Shown: in pieces, positions 8,559 to 17,495 of the stretch
How the letters are laid out: the number at the start of each line of letters is the position of its first letter
Position numbering within the stretch: position 1 is the stretch's first letter
From: Nostoc sphaeroides
Lineage (GTDB): Bacteria > Cyanobacteriota > Cyanobacteriia > Cyanobacteriales > Nostocaceae
Length of the DNA stretch: 64,000 nt
Assembly (NCBI RefSeq): GCF_003443655.1
Contig: NZ_CP031941.1
Location: forward strand, 1,359,501 to 1,423,500
Direction: 5' to 3'
Translations under genes and position numbers: made by a program
The notes under the pieces: generated by a model
What the model saw: only the letters and a program-made list of their open reading frames with translations
The model's database searches: none
What the model was told of the DNA's origin: nothing

Positions 8559-10709
8559 TTAACAACTTCGACTCAAGATTAATTGCCCATTGGGTAATCG
8601 ATACAATCCTTGTGGCTCAATAATTGGGTCGCCTTTTTTCCAAGGGCGCGATATTGGTTCAACACTACGTACTTCCCCAGTTGGGTAGATGGAAATTAAT
8701 ACATCTCCCGGACTATTGCGTAAAGCACCGGAACCTGTAATGGTAAAAGAGTTTTCTTCTCGCTTGATGCCGCGTGAAATGCAGCTATTGGCAATAAGTG
8801 CCTTGGTATCGATGACGTTTGGTAATAATTCGATGAAGCTGTTTTGAATAAAACTGTTATTGGGTGCATTGATATTTGTGACACCAGATACGCCTAATTC
8901 TGAACTTGCAGTAATATCACTTTTCTCGGTTGGTTTTGTCCGAGACTCGATACCGAAGATACCTTGCGAGTTGATTTGGATGTTTCCACCAGTTCCAGTG
9001 AAAGCGTTAGCGCTGATATCGCTGTTTTCGTTGGGAACTGCAACGATAAATCTTGAGTTGATATTGATGTTACCGCCATTGCCACCTAAATTTCCTGTCT
9101 TCCCTGCGTTGGTGGATATTTGACTATTGTGACGCATCAATAATAAATCCCGCACCTCTAGCGTAATATCACCGCCCCGACCTAAATCACTGTTAGATGT
9201 AAGTGTCCCTTGGTTGTCTAAAAGTATGGAGTGAGCTGTTACATTTAGATTGCCTGCCTTCCCTAAGTTGACTGTGTTTCCTGGGTAGATGTAGCGTTTG
9301 TTAAATAGACTGCTCACAGTTACTTCAGCTTGGTCACGGACAATCAATTGTCCTGTATTGATTGTCAGATTTCCAGCATCTCCAGAAGTGTTAGTCGAAG
9401 CAAACAAGCCGCTGTTCTTACCTCTTACTTCTAACGATTCGGAGGCGTTCACAGTCAAATCTCCTCCTGTACCTGTACCTGCTATAAATTGTCCGTTCCG
9501 AAACGCTGCACTAGATTCTGTTATAATCTGTCCCCCATCTTGAATAAGCAGCCTCTTGGTCTTAATATTTATATCACCAGCTTTTCCTGCAACAGTAGTT
9601 CCACTAGATAATGAGCTTGGTGTAATTAAACCAGTATCTGGTGAGAGAAAGCTACCAATAACCTCTACAGACTCAGAAGCGTTCACAGTTAACTTTCCTC
9701 CATTCGCAGTACCTCTAGTAGTAGTTGATACGGCTGCACCATCCCGAACGATTAACTTATTGGCGTTAATTGTTAAATCTCCACCATCTTTTGCACCCGT
9801 TGTCTGAGTTCTTAAACGAACAAGATAACCAGTAAGTTCAACGGAGTTGCCTTGCACTTGAATATTGCCTCCACTGCCATCTTTGTTACTAGCATCTACC
9901 TGAGATGGAATCTGAGAACCTTTATCAGTTCGTGGGATTAATTGAATGTTTTGGAAATTTTGGACACCTTCATATCCCAAGAGCCAACCTTGGTTTGTTG
10001 GCTTCAGGCTGACCAAACTATTGGCAGCGACACTTCCTAGCTCTATTCGTCCTGACGCTGCTGTTAAATTTCCGCCTGAGAGCGTTATATCACCTCCTAC
10101 AAGTGCTAAGGTTTTATCTGGCTGTACTTGTAGACCAACAGTTGCGCCATTTGAATTTAATGCTTGGGATTGATTTTTGATAGGGGCGGCAGTTGCTCCG
10201 AATTGTAAACCAATGGGAACATTTACTGTTAGGAGGGGTTTTGTTTGAATATCCGTGGCACTAAAGGTTCCATCGGCAAAGTTCAGACTACTCGCCGTAC
10301 TTGCTACGAATGAACCGCCAATTTGTAAAGAAGCATTGGGGCCAAAAATAATCCCGTTAGGATTAATCAGAAACAGGTTGGCTGTGCCGTTAACTTTAAG
10401 GATACCATCAATCTCAGAAACAGATTTCCCCGTCACCCGACTAATAATGTTCTGAATATCCCCAACATATTCAAACTCAGCTATACTTCCGTTATTAATT
10501 AAGGAAAACTCCTTAAAACTATGGAACAGATTATTGCCTTTTGGAGTTCCACCTTCAATAATTATGGTATTGCCCTGTGTTTTGACAAGAGAATTAGTAG
10601 GTAAAGTACCATCTGGGATAATTTGAGCAATAGCAGGAATTGCGGATAAAGTTATTACACCACTTATTGCAAGCACTAAACTTTTAAACAAGTTAGAAAA
10701 AGTACTCAT
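8559..10709 (-). CDS. Two-partner-secretion exoprotein (filamentous haemagglutinin N-terminal domain)
   Basis: 716 residues. A Sec signal peptide (residues 1-28, ending IPAIAQ) leads into a TPS/haemagglutinin activity domain (about 30-155) with the diagnostic NPNGIIFGPNA motif and a GNNLFHSFKEFS segment. The remainder is a repetitive right-handed beta-helix of GGDITL/GGNIQV/AGDINIKT-type turns to about residue 600, and a short C-terminal region with NSCISRG. Such proteins are exported through an Omp85-type TpsB pore and end up on the cell surface or outside. No tpsB partner lies in this window. It is short for an adhesin but common for cyanobacterial members. Start is the ATG before the signal peptide. 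Ligand unknown. Confidence 0.88.
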   Translation of the reverse strand: MSTFSNLFKSLVLAISGVITLSAIPAIAQIIPDGTLPTNSLVKTQGNTIIIEGGTPKGNNLFHSFKEFSLINNGSIAEFEYVGDIQNIISRVTGKSVSEIDGILKVNGTANLFLINPNGIIFGPNASLQIGGSFVASTASSLNFADGTFSATDIQTKPLLTVNVPIGLQFGATAAPIKNQSQALNSNGATVGLQVQPDKTLALVGGDITLSGGNLTAASGRIELGSVAANSLVSLKPTNQGWLLGYEGVQNFQNIQLIPRTDKGSQIPSQVDASNKDGSGGNIQVQGNSVELTGYLVRLRTQTTGAKDGGDLTINANKLIVRDGAAVSTTTRGTANGGKLTVNASESVEVIGSFLSPDTGLITPSSLSSGTTVAGKAGDINIKTKRLLIQDGGQIITESSAAFRNGQFIAGTGTGGDLTVNASESLEVRGKNSGLFASTNTSGDAGNLTINTGQLIVRDQAEVTVSSLFNKRYIYPGNTVNLGKAGNLNVTAHSILLDNQGTLTSNSDLGRGGDITLEVRDLLLMRHNSQISTNAGKTGNLGGNGGNININSRFIVAVPNENSDISANAFTGTGGNIQINSQGIFGIESRTKPTEKSDITASSELGVSGVTNINAPNNSFIQNSFIELLPNVIDTKALIANSCISRGIKREENSFTITGSGALRNSPGDVLISIYPTGEVRSVEPISRPWKKGDPIIEPQGLYRLPNGQLILSRSC

Positions 10710-11039
10710 ACCAAATATACACCCCTTTAAAAGAATACTAATTGCTGAATAAATATGACGTTTTAGATATATTCAATTAGGCTTAACTTAGCAAATGTTA
10801 TATCTGTTGTCAGAATAGCAGATTTAATAAGAATCGAGAGGCTCAGATCCCCGACTTCTTTGAGAAGTCGGGGATCTTATTGTTCCCGAATGATTTAAGA
10901 CTGCTATATCTGGGTTTCAGACGTTTTTAGGCAGAAGAGTGTATTTCCCTTGCCCTGTATGGTTTTGAGGCTTGTTTTGTCCTCAAAAATGTTTAAGTCT
11001 TGTTAATAAGTTTAGGCGAGAGTAATTGACTAGACAATA
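10710..11039. other. Intergenic region
   Basis: 330 bp upstream of the exoprotein gene. It holds the palindrome at 10845-10877 and otherwise no recognisable feature. Probably contains the exoprotein promoter, but I cannot pick a -10 with confidence. Confidence 0.5.
10845..10877. repeat. Perfect palindrome AGATCCCCGACTTCT
   Basis: 15-bp arms AGATCCCCGACTTCT / AGAAGTCGGGGATCT around a 3-bp loop. The same 15-bp arms occur at 27364-27396, so this is a dispersed palindromic unit rather than a gene-specific terminator. Confidence 0.85.
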
Positions 11040-11252
11040 TTATGACTCGTGACATACCCAATTACCATCATCATCTACTCCGCACATTGATGGCGCACTA
11101 TTTTCAGATGTAAATGCTATTGCAAAAGCCTGAATTTTTTGCTTCTTAACAGCACTCTTAGAATCACTTGAATTTGGATCACAATTGTCTAGGCTTTCAC
11201 TCAATTCGCTCTTAATATCGTCTACTAACTGTTGTTTTTTCTGAGATTCCAT
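11040..11252 (-). CDS. Small hypothetical protein with C-terminal cysteine pair
   Basis: 70 residues, not recognised. Residues 1-40 are charged and helical (MESQKKQQLVDDIKSELSES then a run rich in Asp, Ser and Lys). The tail contains AFAIAFTSENSAPSM followed by CGVDDDGNWVCHES, with two cysteines eight residues apart. There is no signal peptide and no membrane helix. The ribosome-binding site is weak. A leader-plus-core layout of a ribosomally made peptide is conceivable, but there is no modifying enzyme nearby and no Gly-Gly site, so function is left open. Confidence 0.5.
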   Translation of the reverse strand: MESQKKQQLVDDIKSELSESLDNCDPNSSDSKSAVKKQKIQAFAIAFTSENSAPSMCGVDDDGNWVCHES

Positions 11253-11627
11253 AACTTTTACTTTTATTGCACTCTGGTAATTGTGTGAACTTACTTTGTA
11301 ATGTACTAATTAACAGAAATTCGATTAGTACAGTTTGCCAATGAAGGAACAAGTTTAGAGGAACAGGAAAGAATTAGGTTTCTTTCATGAATGCTCATAA
11401 TTGCGGATACAGCTATAATAGTAACAATTACGCATTCCTTTACAAAACTTCATATTGTTACGGAATTTCCCTTTAAAGCTTTTAAAAAACGCTGGAACTT
11501 GAGCGCTGTGTATGCGTGTGCATTGAATACCTCTAAAACACTTAGCCTCCGTTGAGTGACGCTTGGTGTGGTCAAAAGTAGTTGGTAAATGAGCGATCGC
11601 TTAATATATCAAGTTATACGCCAACCA
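11253..11627. other. Intergenic, nothing recognised
   Basis: 375 bp between a small leftward gene and the 3' end of cobA. No ORF, RNA gene or repeat was recognised. Confidence 0.45.
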
Positions 11628-12407
11628 TCAAACTGGACGACAACTAGACAAAATACTGTGCATATTTACTACTTGTCCAATAACTGCGATCGCAGGCGCA
11701 CCAAATCCAGTTTGCTCTACCTGCTCGACAATTGTTTCTAAAGTACCAATCAATTCTTCTTGTTCTGGGCGTGTACCCCAGCGCACCAAAGCAATGGGCG
11801 TTTCTAAATTCAACCCAGCCGCACTTAACTGTTCCACAATATAAGGCAGATTGTGAATTCCCATATAAATTACAATGGTTTCGGAACCGTGAGCGATCGC
11901 ATTCCAATCCACTTTCGGTCTATACTTACCCGCCGCCTCGTGACCAGTAACAAATGTAACTGAAGAACTATACAGCCGATGAGTCAATGGAATACCTGCA
12001 TAAGCTGCGGCTGCAATACCCGATGTGATACCTGGCACAACTTCCGTTGAGATTCCCGCGTTGACTAATTCTTCCATCTCTTCGCCACCGCGACCAAAAA
12101 TAAAAGGATCGCCACCCTTTAACCGCACTACAATTGCATGATCCTGCGCTTTCTCAATCAGCAATTGAGTTGTTTCTTCCTGAAACAGCGAATGTTTTCC
12201 CCTGCGCTTACCAGCGTTAATTTGCTCGGCTTCGGGATTAATCATTGCCAGAATTGGCGGACTCACCAAGGCATCATAGATAACAACATCTGCACATTCT
12301 AATAAACCTTTTGCCTTCAGGGTAATTAATCCTGGATCTCCTGGCCCCGCACCTACTAAATAAACCTTTCCCAAATACTTGTTCTCCTGTTTTTCTGTGC
12401 GGTTCAT
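11628..12407 (-). CDS. cobA: Uroporphyrinogen-III C-methyltransferase
   Basis: 259 residues. Transfers two methyl groups from S-adenosylmethionine to uroporphyrinogen III, giving precorrin-2 for siroheme (and potentially cobalamin). The SUMT signatures are complete: VYLVGAGPGDPGLIT, GKRRGKHS, RLKGGDPFIFGRGGEE, VVPGITSGIAAAAYAGIPLTHR and VTFVTGHEA. It starts inside the stop of the upstream chelatase gene (ATGA overlap at 12404-12407), so the two are translationally coupled and form a siroheme module. It is the second SUMT of the window; the other (1013-2656) is fused to a HemD domain. Siroheme feeds nitrite and sulfite reductases, which is the likeliest destination here. Confidence 0.92.
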   Translation of the reverse strand: MNRTEKQENKYLGKVYLVGAGPGDPGLITLKAKGLLECADVVIYDALVSPPILAMINPEAEQINAGKRRGKHSLFQEETTQLLIEKAQDHAIVVRLKGGDPFIFGRGGEEMEELVNAGISTEVVPGITSGIAAAAYAGIPLTHRLYSSSVTFVTGHEAAGKYRPKVDWNAIAHGSETIVIYMGIHNLPYIVEQLSAAGLNLETPIALVRWGTRPEQEELIGTLETIVEQVEQTGFGAPAIAVIGQVVNMHSILSSCRPV

Positions 12408-13156
12408 CTATCTGTTAAATCCCAAATTATCTCGGCTAATTCTGCACTTGCTCCCAGTGGTTCTGCCAATTGGAAATTCACCGCAGAAAATTGTAATTTT
12501 AGCTCCTCTATTGAGGCTGCGATCGCATCGGTTATTCCACCAGCGAATAAAAAGTATGGCAGAATTGCAATTTCTTTATAACCAGCAGCTACCAACTCTT
12601 TCACCCGTGATTCTAAACTACCAGGGACAGACCAATAAGCAGTCACAGCTGACAAATTCCCCGCCATTGCTTCGATAGTTTCTTTAGAACCTGGGCGACG
12701 GCTACCATGAGCTAAGAGAATCCATGCTTCTGCTTTTATAGTAGCTATTTGCTTTGCCAGCAATTTCTCTAAATTAGGGTGAGAGCCTAAGTATGGTTGC
12801 AACTCAATGATGATATCCTGATTAATAGCCTGTTGTGCTAGTGCTACTTCGGCCGGAATATCTGTCATTACATGCACTCCCGGCAGCAGAAATAGCGGTA
12901 CGATTTTGAGGCGATTCTCGTTTTGAGAGAGTTTGCCCTCGCAAAAAGCTCTCTTAGCAAATTCTTGAATCTGCTCGTGTAAAGGCAGAGGATTCATTTC
13001 TAAAGCAGCTATGCCAACCAGATGTGCGCCATTTAATGCATTGTGGCTTTCTGGCAATTTGTTATATACCAGCTTTGCTAGTTGCTGCATAGCAATTTCT
13101 GGGCGGCGATCGCGACTTCCGTGAGATACTAGCAGATAGGCAGATGACATCGGCAA
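12404..13156 (-). CDS. Sirohydrochlorin chelatase, CbiX/SirB type
   Basis: 250 residues with two CbiX-like halves. Each has the short metal-binding motif: LLVSHGSRDRRP near the N-terminus and LLAHGSRRPGSKE near residue 137. HVMTDIPAEVA and AILPYFLFAGGITD are also typical. The length of about 250 fits a class II chelatase that inserts iron (siroheme) or cobalt into sirohydrochlorin. It overlaps cobA by four bases, which makes the iron/siroheme reading more likely. The dehydrogenase step between precorrin-2 and sirohydrochlorin is not encoded nearby. Start is Met1 or Met3. Confidence 0.88.
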   Translation of the reverse strand: MPMSSAYLLVSHGSRDRRPEIAMQQLAKLVYNKLPESHNALNGAHLVGIAALEMNPLPLHEQIQEFAKRAFCEGKLSQNENRLKIVPLFLLPGVHVMTDIPAEVALAQQAINQDIIIELQPYLGSHPNLEKLLAKQIATIKAEAWILLAHGSRRPGSKETIEAMAGNLSAVTAYWSVPGSLESRVKELVAAGYKEIAILPYFLFAGGITDAIAASIEELKLQFSAVNFQLAEPLGASAELAEIIWDLTDR

Positions 13157-13405
13157 AGCTTGAACTCTCAGTTGCTATTTTTCTGATCTTAGAGTCTATC
13201 AAGAAAAACTGGAGTATCCTACCTTTTCTTGGGGTTGCATATTTGCGGGATAAATGTTTTTGATTTGTGCTATAGCCTTTTGACGCCGAGTGAGTAATCG
13301 GCTTTGTGGGCATTTGTTATTTTTTGGACTTGCTTACGTAATACTTTTAAACTCCAGTTAACAGTAATAATACGATACACTAATATAGTAGTTTTTGTGA
13401 CAATC

Positions 13406-14137
13406 ATGAAAAAGCTATCAAATACGCTAAAACATTATCTCTGCAAGGGATTCTCTGTAATTGGATTTGTGTATTGTGTTGGTGGCGTGGCTTCACCTGC
13501 AACAGCCGCTCTTGCCACGTTCGATAGTTTTACAGAAGGTTTTGTTACACCAGTACTGACGGATGGAGGGATCACATTCTCGGATTTGGATCAACGTCTA
13601 TCGGGTTCAACTCCTACCTTTAGTATAGAAAGAGCTGACGAATCGCTCACATCGCCTTTCTCTCCACCAAATATTCTCACGGTTGGTGGCTATGCTCCTG
13701 GGCCTGGTGCCAGTTTTGGACGATTTGGTTCTGCTACTATAAGCACAGGAGAATTAGCATCGGTTGCGAGTTTAGACATCTTCAACTTGCAGTTTCCTGC
13801 AACTGATAATATTCTGACGCTGGAAGCATACTTGGATGGAACACTTGTTGGTAGTAATTCAGTGAATTTCGACAAAACTGATGATATAGGTATACTTTAT
13901 CGCCAGCTTTCTATATCAGATGTTAGCTTTGATAAACTTCGACTTGTAGCATCTGGATCTGAAGACGAGGGAGTTTTATTTATTAGCATTGATAACGTCC
14001 GCATTGATCAGACTGCCAGTGTACCCGAACCTTCCTCCGTATTAAGTTTATTAATGTTTGGGATTTCAGGTGTAGTTTTCATGCTCAAGCGTCAGCCGAA
14101 ATCACTCAGTAGCATTAATATTGCAAGTATCAAATAG
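13406..14137 (+). CDS. PEP-CTERM anchored secreted protein
   Basis: 243 residues from the ATG at 13406; a longer frame upstream has no signal-peptide logic. Signal peptide (MKKLSNTLKHYLCKGFSVIG to SPATAA), then a beta-rich domain (residues 35-205) with ATFDSFTEGF, FDIFNL-like and DKLRLVASG segments resembling the jelly-roll ectodomains common in PEP-CTERM proteins. The C-terminus has VPEPSSVLSLL, a hydrophobic helix and a KRQ basic tail: the sorting signal recognised by an exosortase, which usually correlates with exopolysaccharide. Function of the ectodomain unknown. No exosortase lies in the window. Confidence 0.85.
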   Translation: MKKLSNTLKHYLCKGFSVIGFVYCVGGVASPATAALATFDSFTEGFVTPVLTDGGITFSDLDQRLSGSTPTFSIERADESLTSPFSPPNILTVGGYAPGPGASFGRFGSATISTGELASVASLDIFNLQFPATDNILTLEAYLDGTLVGSNSVNFDKTDDIGILYRQLSISDVSFDKLRLVASGSEDEGVLFISIDNVRIDQTASVPEPSSVLSLLMFGISGVVFMLKRQPKSLSSINIASIK

Positions 14138-14567
14138 AGACATAGCAATCCGATTTGATTTTTGAAATTATTTCCGTAGGCAGAAAAACGCGATTAATCG
14201 CCTCTGTACTGGAGAATAGGAAATCAGCCCTTTCGAGTTGAGGGCAAGTTTTTTCAAGAATCAAATAGGAGTCCTATATGAGGGTTGGTGTCACCTGGGG
14301 AAAAGTTGTAAGCTGTTCGTCATCTAGTTTTACAGGGCAATCTAAAGCAGCAAACGGTTTCAAGCCCTAAATTATCAAATTTAGATGCGCGTCAGCTTAC
14401 TACTTTGCCTAAAAGAGAAGTTTCTAGTGTGTGGCTTAAACGCCAGAAAGCTCAAAATTCAAACATGCGTGACTTTTGACTTTTGCCAAGCGATACTAGG
14501 GTTTTTTGAGGAATCTGTATTTAAAAATATTCTCAACGACTGCCATATTTTCTTCCCACCGTCTGCC
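14138..14567. other. Intergenic, nothing firm
   Basis: 430 bp between convergent genes. A 90-codon rightward frame that runs into the DUF4359 gene has no homology signal and is not called. No repeat family recognised. Confidence 0.45.
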
Positions 14568-14960
14568 TTATTGTTTTTCAGCAGTGTAAGTATAAAATTG
14601 ATCGAAAGCTCCCACCGTCTCAAATTTGTAAGAAGGTATCCAAGAGTTGATCTTTAAATCTGTACGGTAAATGCTAAAAATAAGATAATTTTGTCTTTCT
14701 GTAGTCCTGGCAATAATTTCTTGGATTTGCGGGTTAGCCGAGTCAACTAACTTATCACAATTAAAATGAATTAAATTTTCTATAATATTGGTAGTTTTTT
14801 TGCATACATCGCTTTTTAAGTATTCTGTCAGCCGTTGCACTGCATATTCTTCATACTCAACCTGACTGGGATTAGTCTTCGCCATTGCCACACCCAAGGC
14901 GGCGAGTCCTGCTGCTGCTCCAGTATATGCAATGATCGTTAAGGGTTTCATATTTGCCAA
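14568..14960 (-). CDS. DUF4359 family protein
   Basis: 130 residues. One N-terminal membrane helix or uncleaved signal (TIIAYTGAAAGLAALGVAMA), then a conserved soluble part with EYEEYAVQRLTEYLK, two cysteine-containing segments (VCKKT, NCDKLVDS) and a C-terminal RTDLKINSWIPSYKFETVG block. These match the cyanobacterial DUF4359 family, whose role is unknown. The C-terminal part probably lies outside the cytoplasmic membrane. Start is Met1 or Met4. It is transcribed away from tRNA-His. Confidence 0.8.
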   Translation of the reverse strand: MANMKPLTIIAYTGAAAGLAALGVAMAKTNPSQVEYEEYAVQRLTEYLKSDVCKKTTNIIENLIHFNCDKLVDSANPQIQEIIARTTERQNYLIFSIYRTDLKINSWIPSYKFETVGAFDQFYTYTAEKQ

Positions 14961-15072
14961 AAATTCATTATAATTGCTTAGATTCCAGAGACTCTAAATC
15001 AACTGAGTCCGTTCCTTGAATAAAAACTCTTGATCGCTTGGCAAATTATTGCTATAATTCAAATTGTTGAAT

Positions 15073-15146
15073 GGCGAGCGTAGCCAAGTGGTTAAGGCAG
15101 TGGTTTGTGGTACCACCATTCGTGGGTTCAATTCCCATCGTTCGCC
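15073..15146 (+). tRNA. tRNA-His (GTG)
   Basis: A cloverleaf can be folded: acceptor GGCGAGCG/CGTTCGCC with the extra G(-1):C73 pair typical of tRNA-His, D-loop AAGTGGTTAAGGC, anticodon arm GTGGTTTGTGGTACCAC with anticodon GTG, and T-arm CGTGGGTTCAATTCCCA. The CCA end is not encoded. An integrase fragment lies about 650 bp downstream. Confidence 0.93.
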
Positions 15147-15276
15147 CTACATAATTTAATAGCGATCCATAAGTTCCTATATAAGATGGGTGGTGGTTTT
15201 GAAGGTTCATAACCATTACTTTAGCAAGGATCTGCCATATACATTCGACTAAAAAATCAAGACGAAGATTTGATAA

Positions 15277-15410
15277 GGGACTTCCAAGTAAAAAAATATT
15301 CCATTGCTATTGTTCACTGTTGACCGTTGACGGTTCACGAGTTTTCAGTCAACAGTCAACAGTCATCAGTCAACGACTTTAAGTGGAATAATTTATTTTT
15401 TGGAGTTCCC
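15277..15410. mobile_element. MITE family A, copy 2
   Basis: 134 bp with ends GGGACTTCCAAGTAAAAAAA and ATTTATTTTTTGGAGTTCCC, flanked by a 3-bp direct repeat TAA (15274-15276, 15411-15413). The interior carries ACAGTCA-type heptamers and GACCGTTGACGGTTC. It fills most of the gap between tRNA-His and the next gene. Confidence 0.85.
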
Positions 15411-15508
15411 TAAATGAATATTCCAATCATACTAAACTCCTTATAAATTCTGAATTCTGACTCCTGGCTGCTGAATTCTTACTTGAGCTACTACACAATT
15501 AAACGCTT

Positions 15509-15799
15509 ATGACAGCAAGCAATATTAGGCAGCAAATTTTAGAGCATATTGAAACATTACCCGGAGAACAGGTGAAAACTCTCCTGTTAACATGGCTCAC
15601 TGATACATCTGCTTCCTTAGAAGATTTTGAGCGCTTACTAACAAATCAAGCTACTCAAACCACAGAAGAATCATTTGAGTCCGGTGAGATAGACGCAGCA
15701 TTAAATTTTCAACCTCTTACTGAAGCCGAAATGCTTCATAACAGCAAAACAGCGCTCGAAGCCTATCGGCGCAAAGGTTCAGGAGTAGCGATTGGCTGA
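15509..15799 (+). CDS. Hypothetical protein, possibly antitoxin-like
   Basis: 96 residues, acidic, helical, with no membrane segment; not recognised. The N-terminal half (IRQQILEHIETLPGEQVKTL) and C-terminal AEMLHNSKTALEAYRRKG resemble small helical regulators or antitoxins in composition only. It overlaps the next frame (integrase fragment) by eight bases. No toxin-like partner follows. It may be the intact boundary gene or part of the mobile scrap island downstream of tRNA-His. Confidence 0.5.
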   Translation: MTASNIRQQILEHIETLPGEQVKTLLLTWLTDTSASLEDFERLLTNQATQTTEESFESGEIDAALNFQPLTEAEMLHNSKTALEAYRRKGSGVAIG

Positions 15800-16103
15800 A
15801 TCACTGCTGAGTTACATTGCTCTTACTAATTCTCTGTGGCTGTTCCCTAACCGTGAAGGGGATGAACCAATTACTAGCCGTTGGGCTGACGCGATTTTAC
15901 GTAAAGCTGTTGATAGAGCCGGTTTAGTGGTTAAGGGTATCAGCACCCACAGCACCCGCCGGACTTTTATAACTAAGCTGCACCGCAACGGAACGGATTT
16001 GTACACAATCAAGCAGATTACCGGACACCAAGATTTCAAATCTCTAGAACGGTATATGGAAATTGACAGCGATCGCGTCAAGGGAGCTATCAACGCTCTA
16101 TGA
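15792..16103 (+). pseudogene. Tyrosine recombinase (XerC/D-like) C-terminal fragment
   Basis: About 100 residues corresponding only to the C-terminal catalytic part of a phage-integrase-family recombinase. The H-x-x-R box (THSTRRTFITKLH), the second His (ITGHQDF) and the Tyr nucleophile (LERYMEID) are visible, while the N-terminal DNA-binding domain and the first catalytic Arg region are missing. Its frame opens only with a TTG that overlaps the previous gene, so it is most likely a truncated remnant and not an active enzyme. The nearby tRNA-His would be a plausible former attachment site, but no duplicated tRNA 3' end was found. Confidence 0.8.
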
Positions 16104-16252
16104 ACGCCAAACTCCTATTCCTGCAAATTGAGATATTCTTCGAGCGCTTGCAACGGGGGGAATATGACCATCCCCTGTATTTGGCTATGGCATTGGAGAA
16201 TCTTGCTTCTCAGGCGTGGGATGAGGTTGACCAAATTTACCCCGATCTGTGA
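16100..16252 (+). CDS. Small ORF coupled to the integrase fragment
   Basis: 50 residues (MNAKLLFLQIEIFFERLQRG... ending in QIYPDL). The ATG overlaps the TGA of the integrase fragment (ATGA), a classical coupling arrangement, which supports it being a genuine gene of the former element. The sequence is amphipathic and helical, rich in Leu, Glu and aromatic residues. Function unknown. Confidence 0.5.
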   Translation: MNAKLLFLQIEIFFERLQRGEYDHPLYLAMALENLASQAWDEVDQIYPDL

Positions 16253-16327
16253 CAAATCACATTATGCAAGGCATTGCTAGACTCGCCTGATAAAACTCAA
16301 TTGGATTGTGCGATCGCAGTATTAAAG

Positions 16328-16390
16328 CCCGTGCATAGTGGCACTTAAACCCCGCTATGCACGGACTATAACCGCCTTATGCACAGACTA
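16328..16390. repeat. Inverted and direct repeats of a TGCA-centred motif
   Basis: CCCGTGCATAG (16328-16338) is inverted as CTATGCACGG (16355-16364), and ATGCACGGACTA (16357-16368) is repeated as ATGCACAGACTA (16379-16390). It lies just upstream of the next rightward gene and could be an operator or a relic of the mobile element. Confidence 0.5.
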
Positions 16391-16637
16391 ACACCGTGCA
16401 TCATACCCTTATGCAATGACTATGGAAACACTAGAAACCACCTATAACGGCAATAAAGCAGCACCAAAGACCGAAGATAAGCCCAAAAACTCGAAACAGA
16501 AACGACACTTACCAGTTAGAGCGACTGAGGAGGCAGTTCGGGGGATAAAACCAAATTGCGATCGCGCTTTTGGGAGGAACGCGATCGCTTTATCGATTCC
16601 CACACTTCAGTGGACAAGTAAAAAATATCACATAATC

Positions 16638-16883
16638 ATGGCAATTAAAAACATTACTTACCAACGGGTACTAAATCTGGGGAATTACGAATCCAAGCGT
16701 CTAGAACTGTCTGAAGAAGTCTTTGAAGGGGACGACGTAGAAGAGTCAATTTCCCGCGTCATGGAGATGGTAGAGCGAAAAATTAGGGAGGATGCAGCGA
16801 TAAAGTTCGAGCAAGAAATCAGACAACGGAAAAAAGAACTGCGTGAACTAGTCCTCGGTTTCGGTTTGTCTGCTCACGGATAA
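16638..16883 (+). CDS. Small hypothetical protein of the scrap island
   Basis: 81 residues from the ATG at 16638 (MAIKNITYQRVLNLGNYESK...). An in-frame start at 16416 would add 74 residues of low-complexity, basic sequence crossed by two HIP1 sites, which I think less likely. The predicted protein begins with beta strands and ends in a long charged helix (ESISRVMEMVERKIREDA, EIRQRKKELREL). Such proteins occur on cyanobacterial plasmids and genomic islands; I do not recognise a function. The following fragment (16884 onward) may have belonged to the same operon. Confidence 0.55.
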   Translation: MAIKNITYQRVLNLGNYESKRLELSEEVFEGDDVEESISRVMEMVERKIREDAAIKFEQEIRQRKKELRELVLGFGLSAHG

Positions 16884-17074
16884 GCCCGAAGACCCACGTC
16901 AATTTTATTACGAATGTCCGTTTTTGAAATTGAGCGCTGATGCAAAACGTATTGCCGTAAAGCCAAAGTTGTAGGCGGATCTGATTTGTGTCGCAAGTCT
17001 TTGTGGCAGTGGGTTTTTACGAGAATCGAACCGCGATCGTCGCGTCTCAAAAATGATATTGGTAAAATCTTGGG

Positions 17075-17495
17075 TAAGTTAACCCCAGCCCTTTAGGGCG
17101 GGGCTTTGTAGTAGCCCTGAGCTATCTATATTGAGAGAACAACATAGACATCTCGAACCTCCGGGCAAACTTACAGATTGCCCCAATAAAGAAATCACTT
17201 TCGCACCATTCAAATCAGCGTCACCATGCCAACCACAATTACCACATTTGAAACGTTTATCAGACCTCAATCCAATGTGCAAACATTGGTGGCAGGTAAG
17301 GCTAGTGTAGGCCTTCAATGTCGCCTCTATTTTGACAATTTGTTCAGATGTAGGGTTAAGCTTGCAAACCAATGTCAGCACTTGTTCCATACAATCAATT
17401 GTATCACATGTGAAGAATATTTTTTGAAAGGCGTTTAAATTCGCCTACCCCTTGCCCCCACGGATGAATCCGGGGGCTTCCACGGGGCGAGGTGT
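17075..17495. mobile_element. Non-autonomous IS200/IS605-type element
   Basis: A roughly 420-bp unit made of the deleted tnpB and its terminal hairpins, inserted in a small gene of the scrap island. Boundaries are approximate, set by where the interrupted reading frame stops and resumes. Confidence 0.55.
17079..17390 (-). pseudogene. TnpB remnant with large internal deletion
   Basis: 103 residues. The first 30 (MEQVLTLVCKLNPTSEQIV...) are a TnpB N-terminus, and the rest jumps straight to the C-terminal zinc ribbon (CHQCL...CGNCGWHGDADLNGA). The whole RuvC-like core between them, about 300 residues, is gone without loss of frame, so no nuclease activity is possible. The final Asp of the RuvC triad (DADLNGA) and the zinc cysteines remain. 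Short hairpins flank it: CCCCAGCCCTTTAGGGCGGGG near 17081 and GCCCCCACGGATGAATCCGGGGGC near 17454, which probably mark the element's ends. Confidence 0.8.

Noticed and set aside
10845..10877. Gene-specific terminator of the 70-residue gene
   Set aside because: It has no T-run, and the same palindrome occurs at 27364, so it is a dispersed unit.
14385..14657. 90-codon rightward ORF
   Set aside because: Overlaps the DUF4359 gene on the other strand and has no homology signal.
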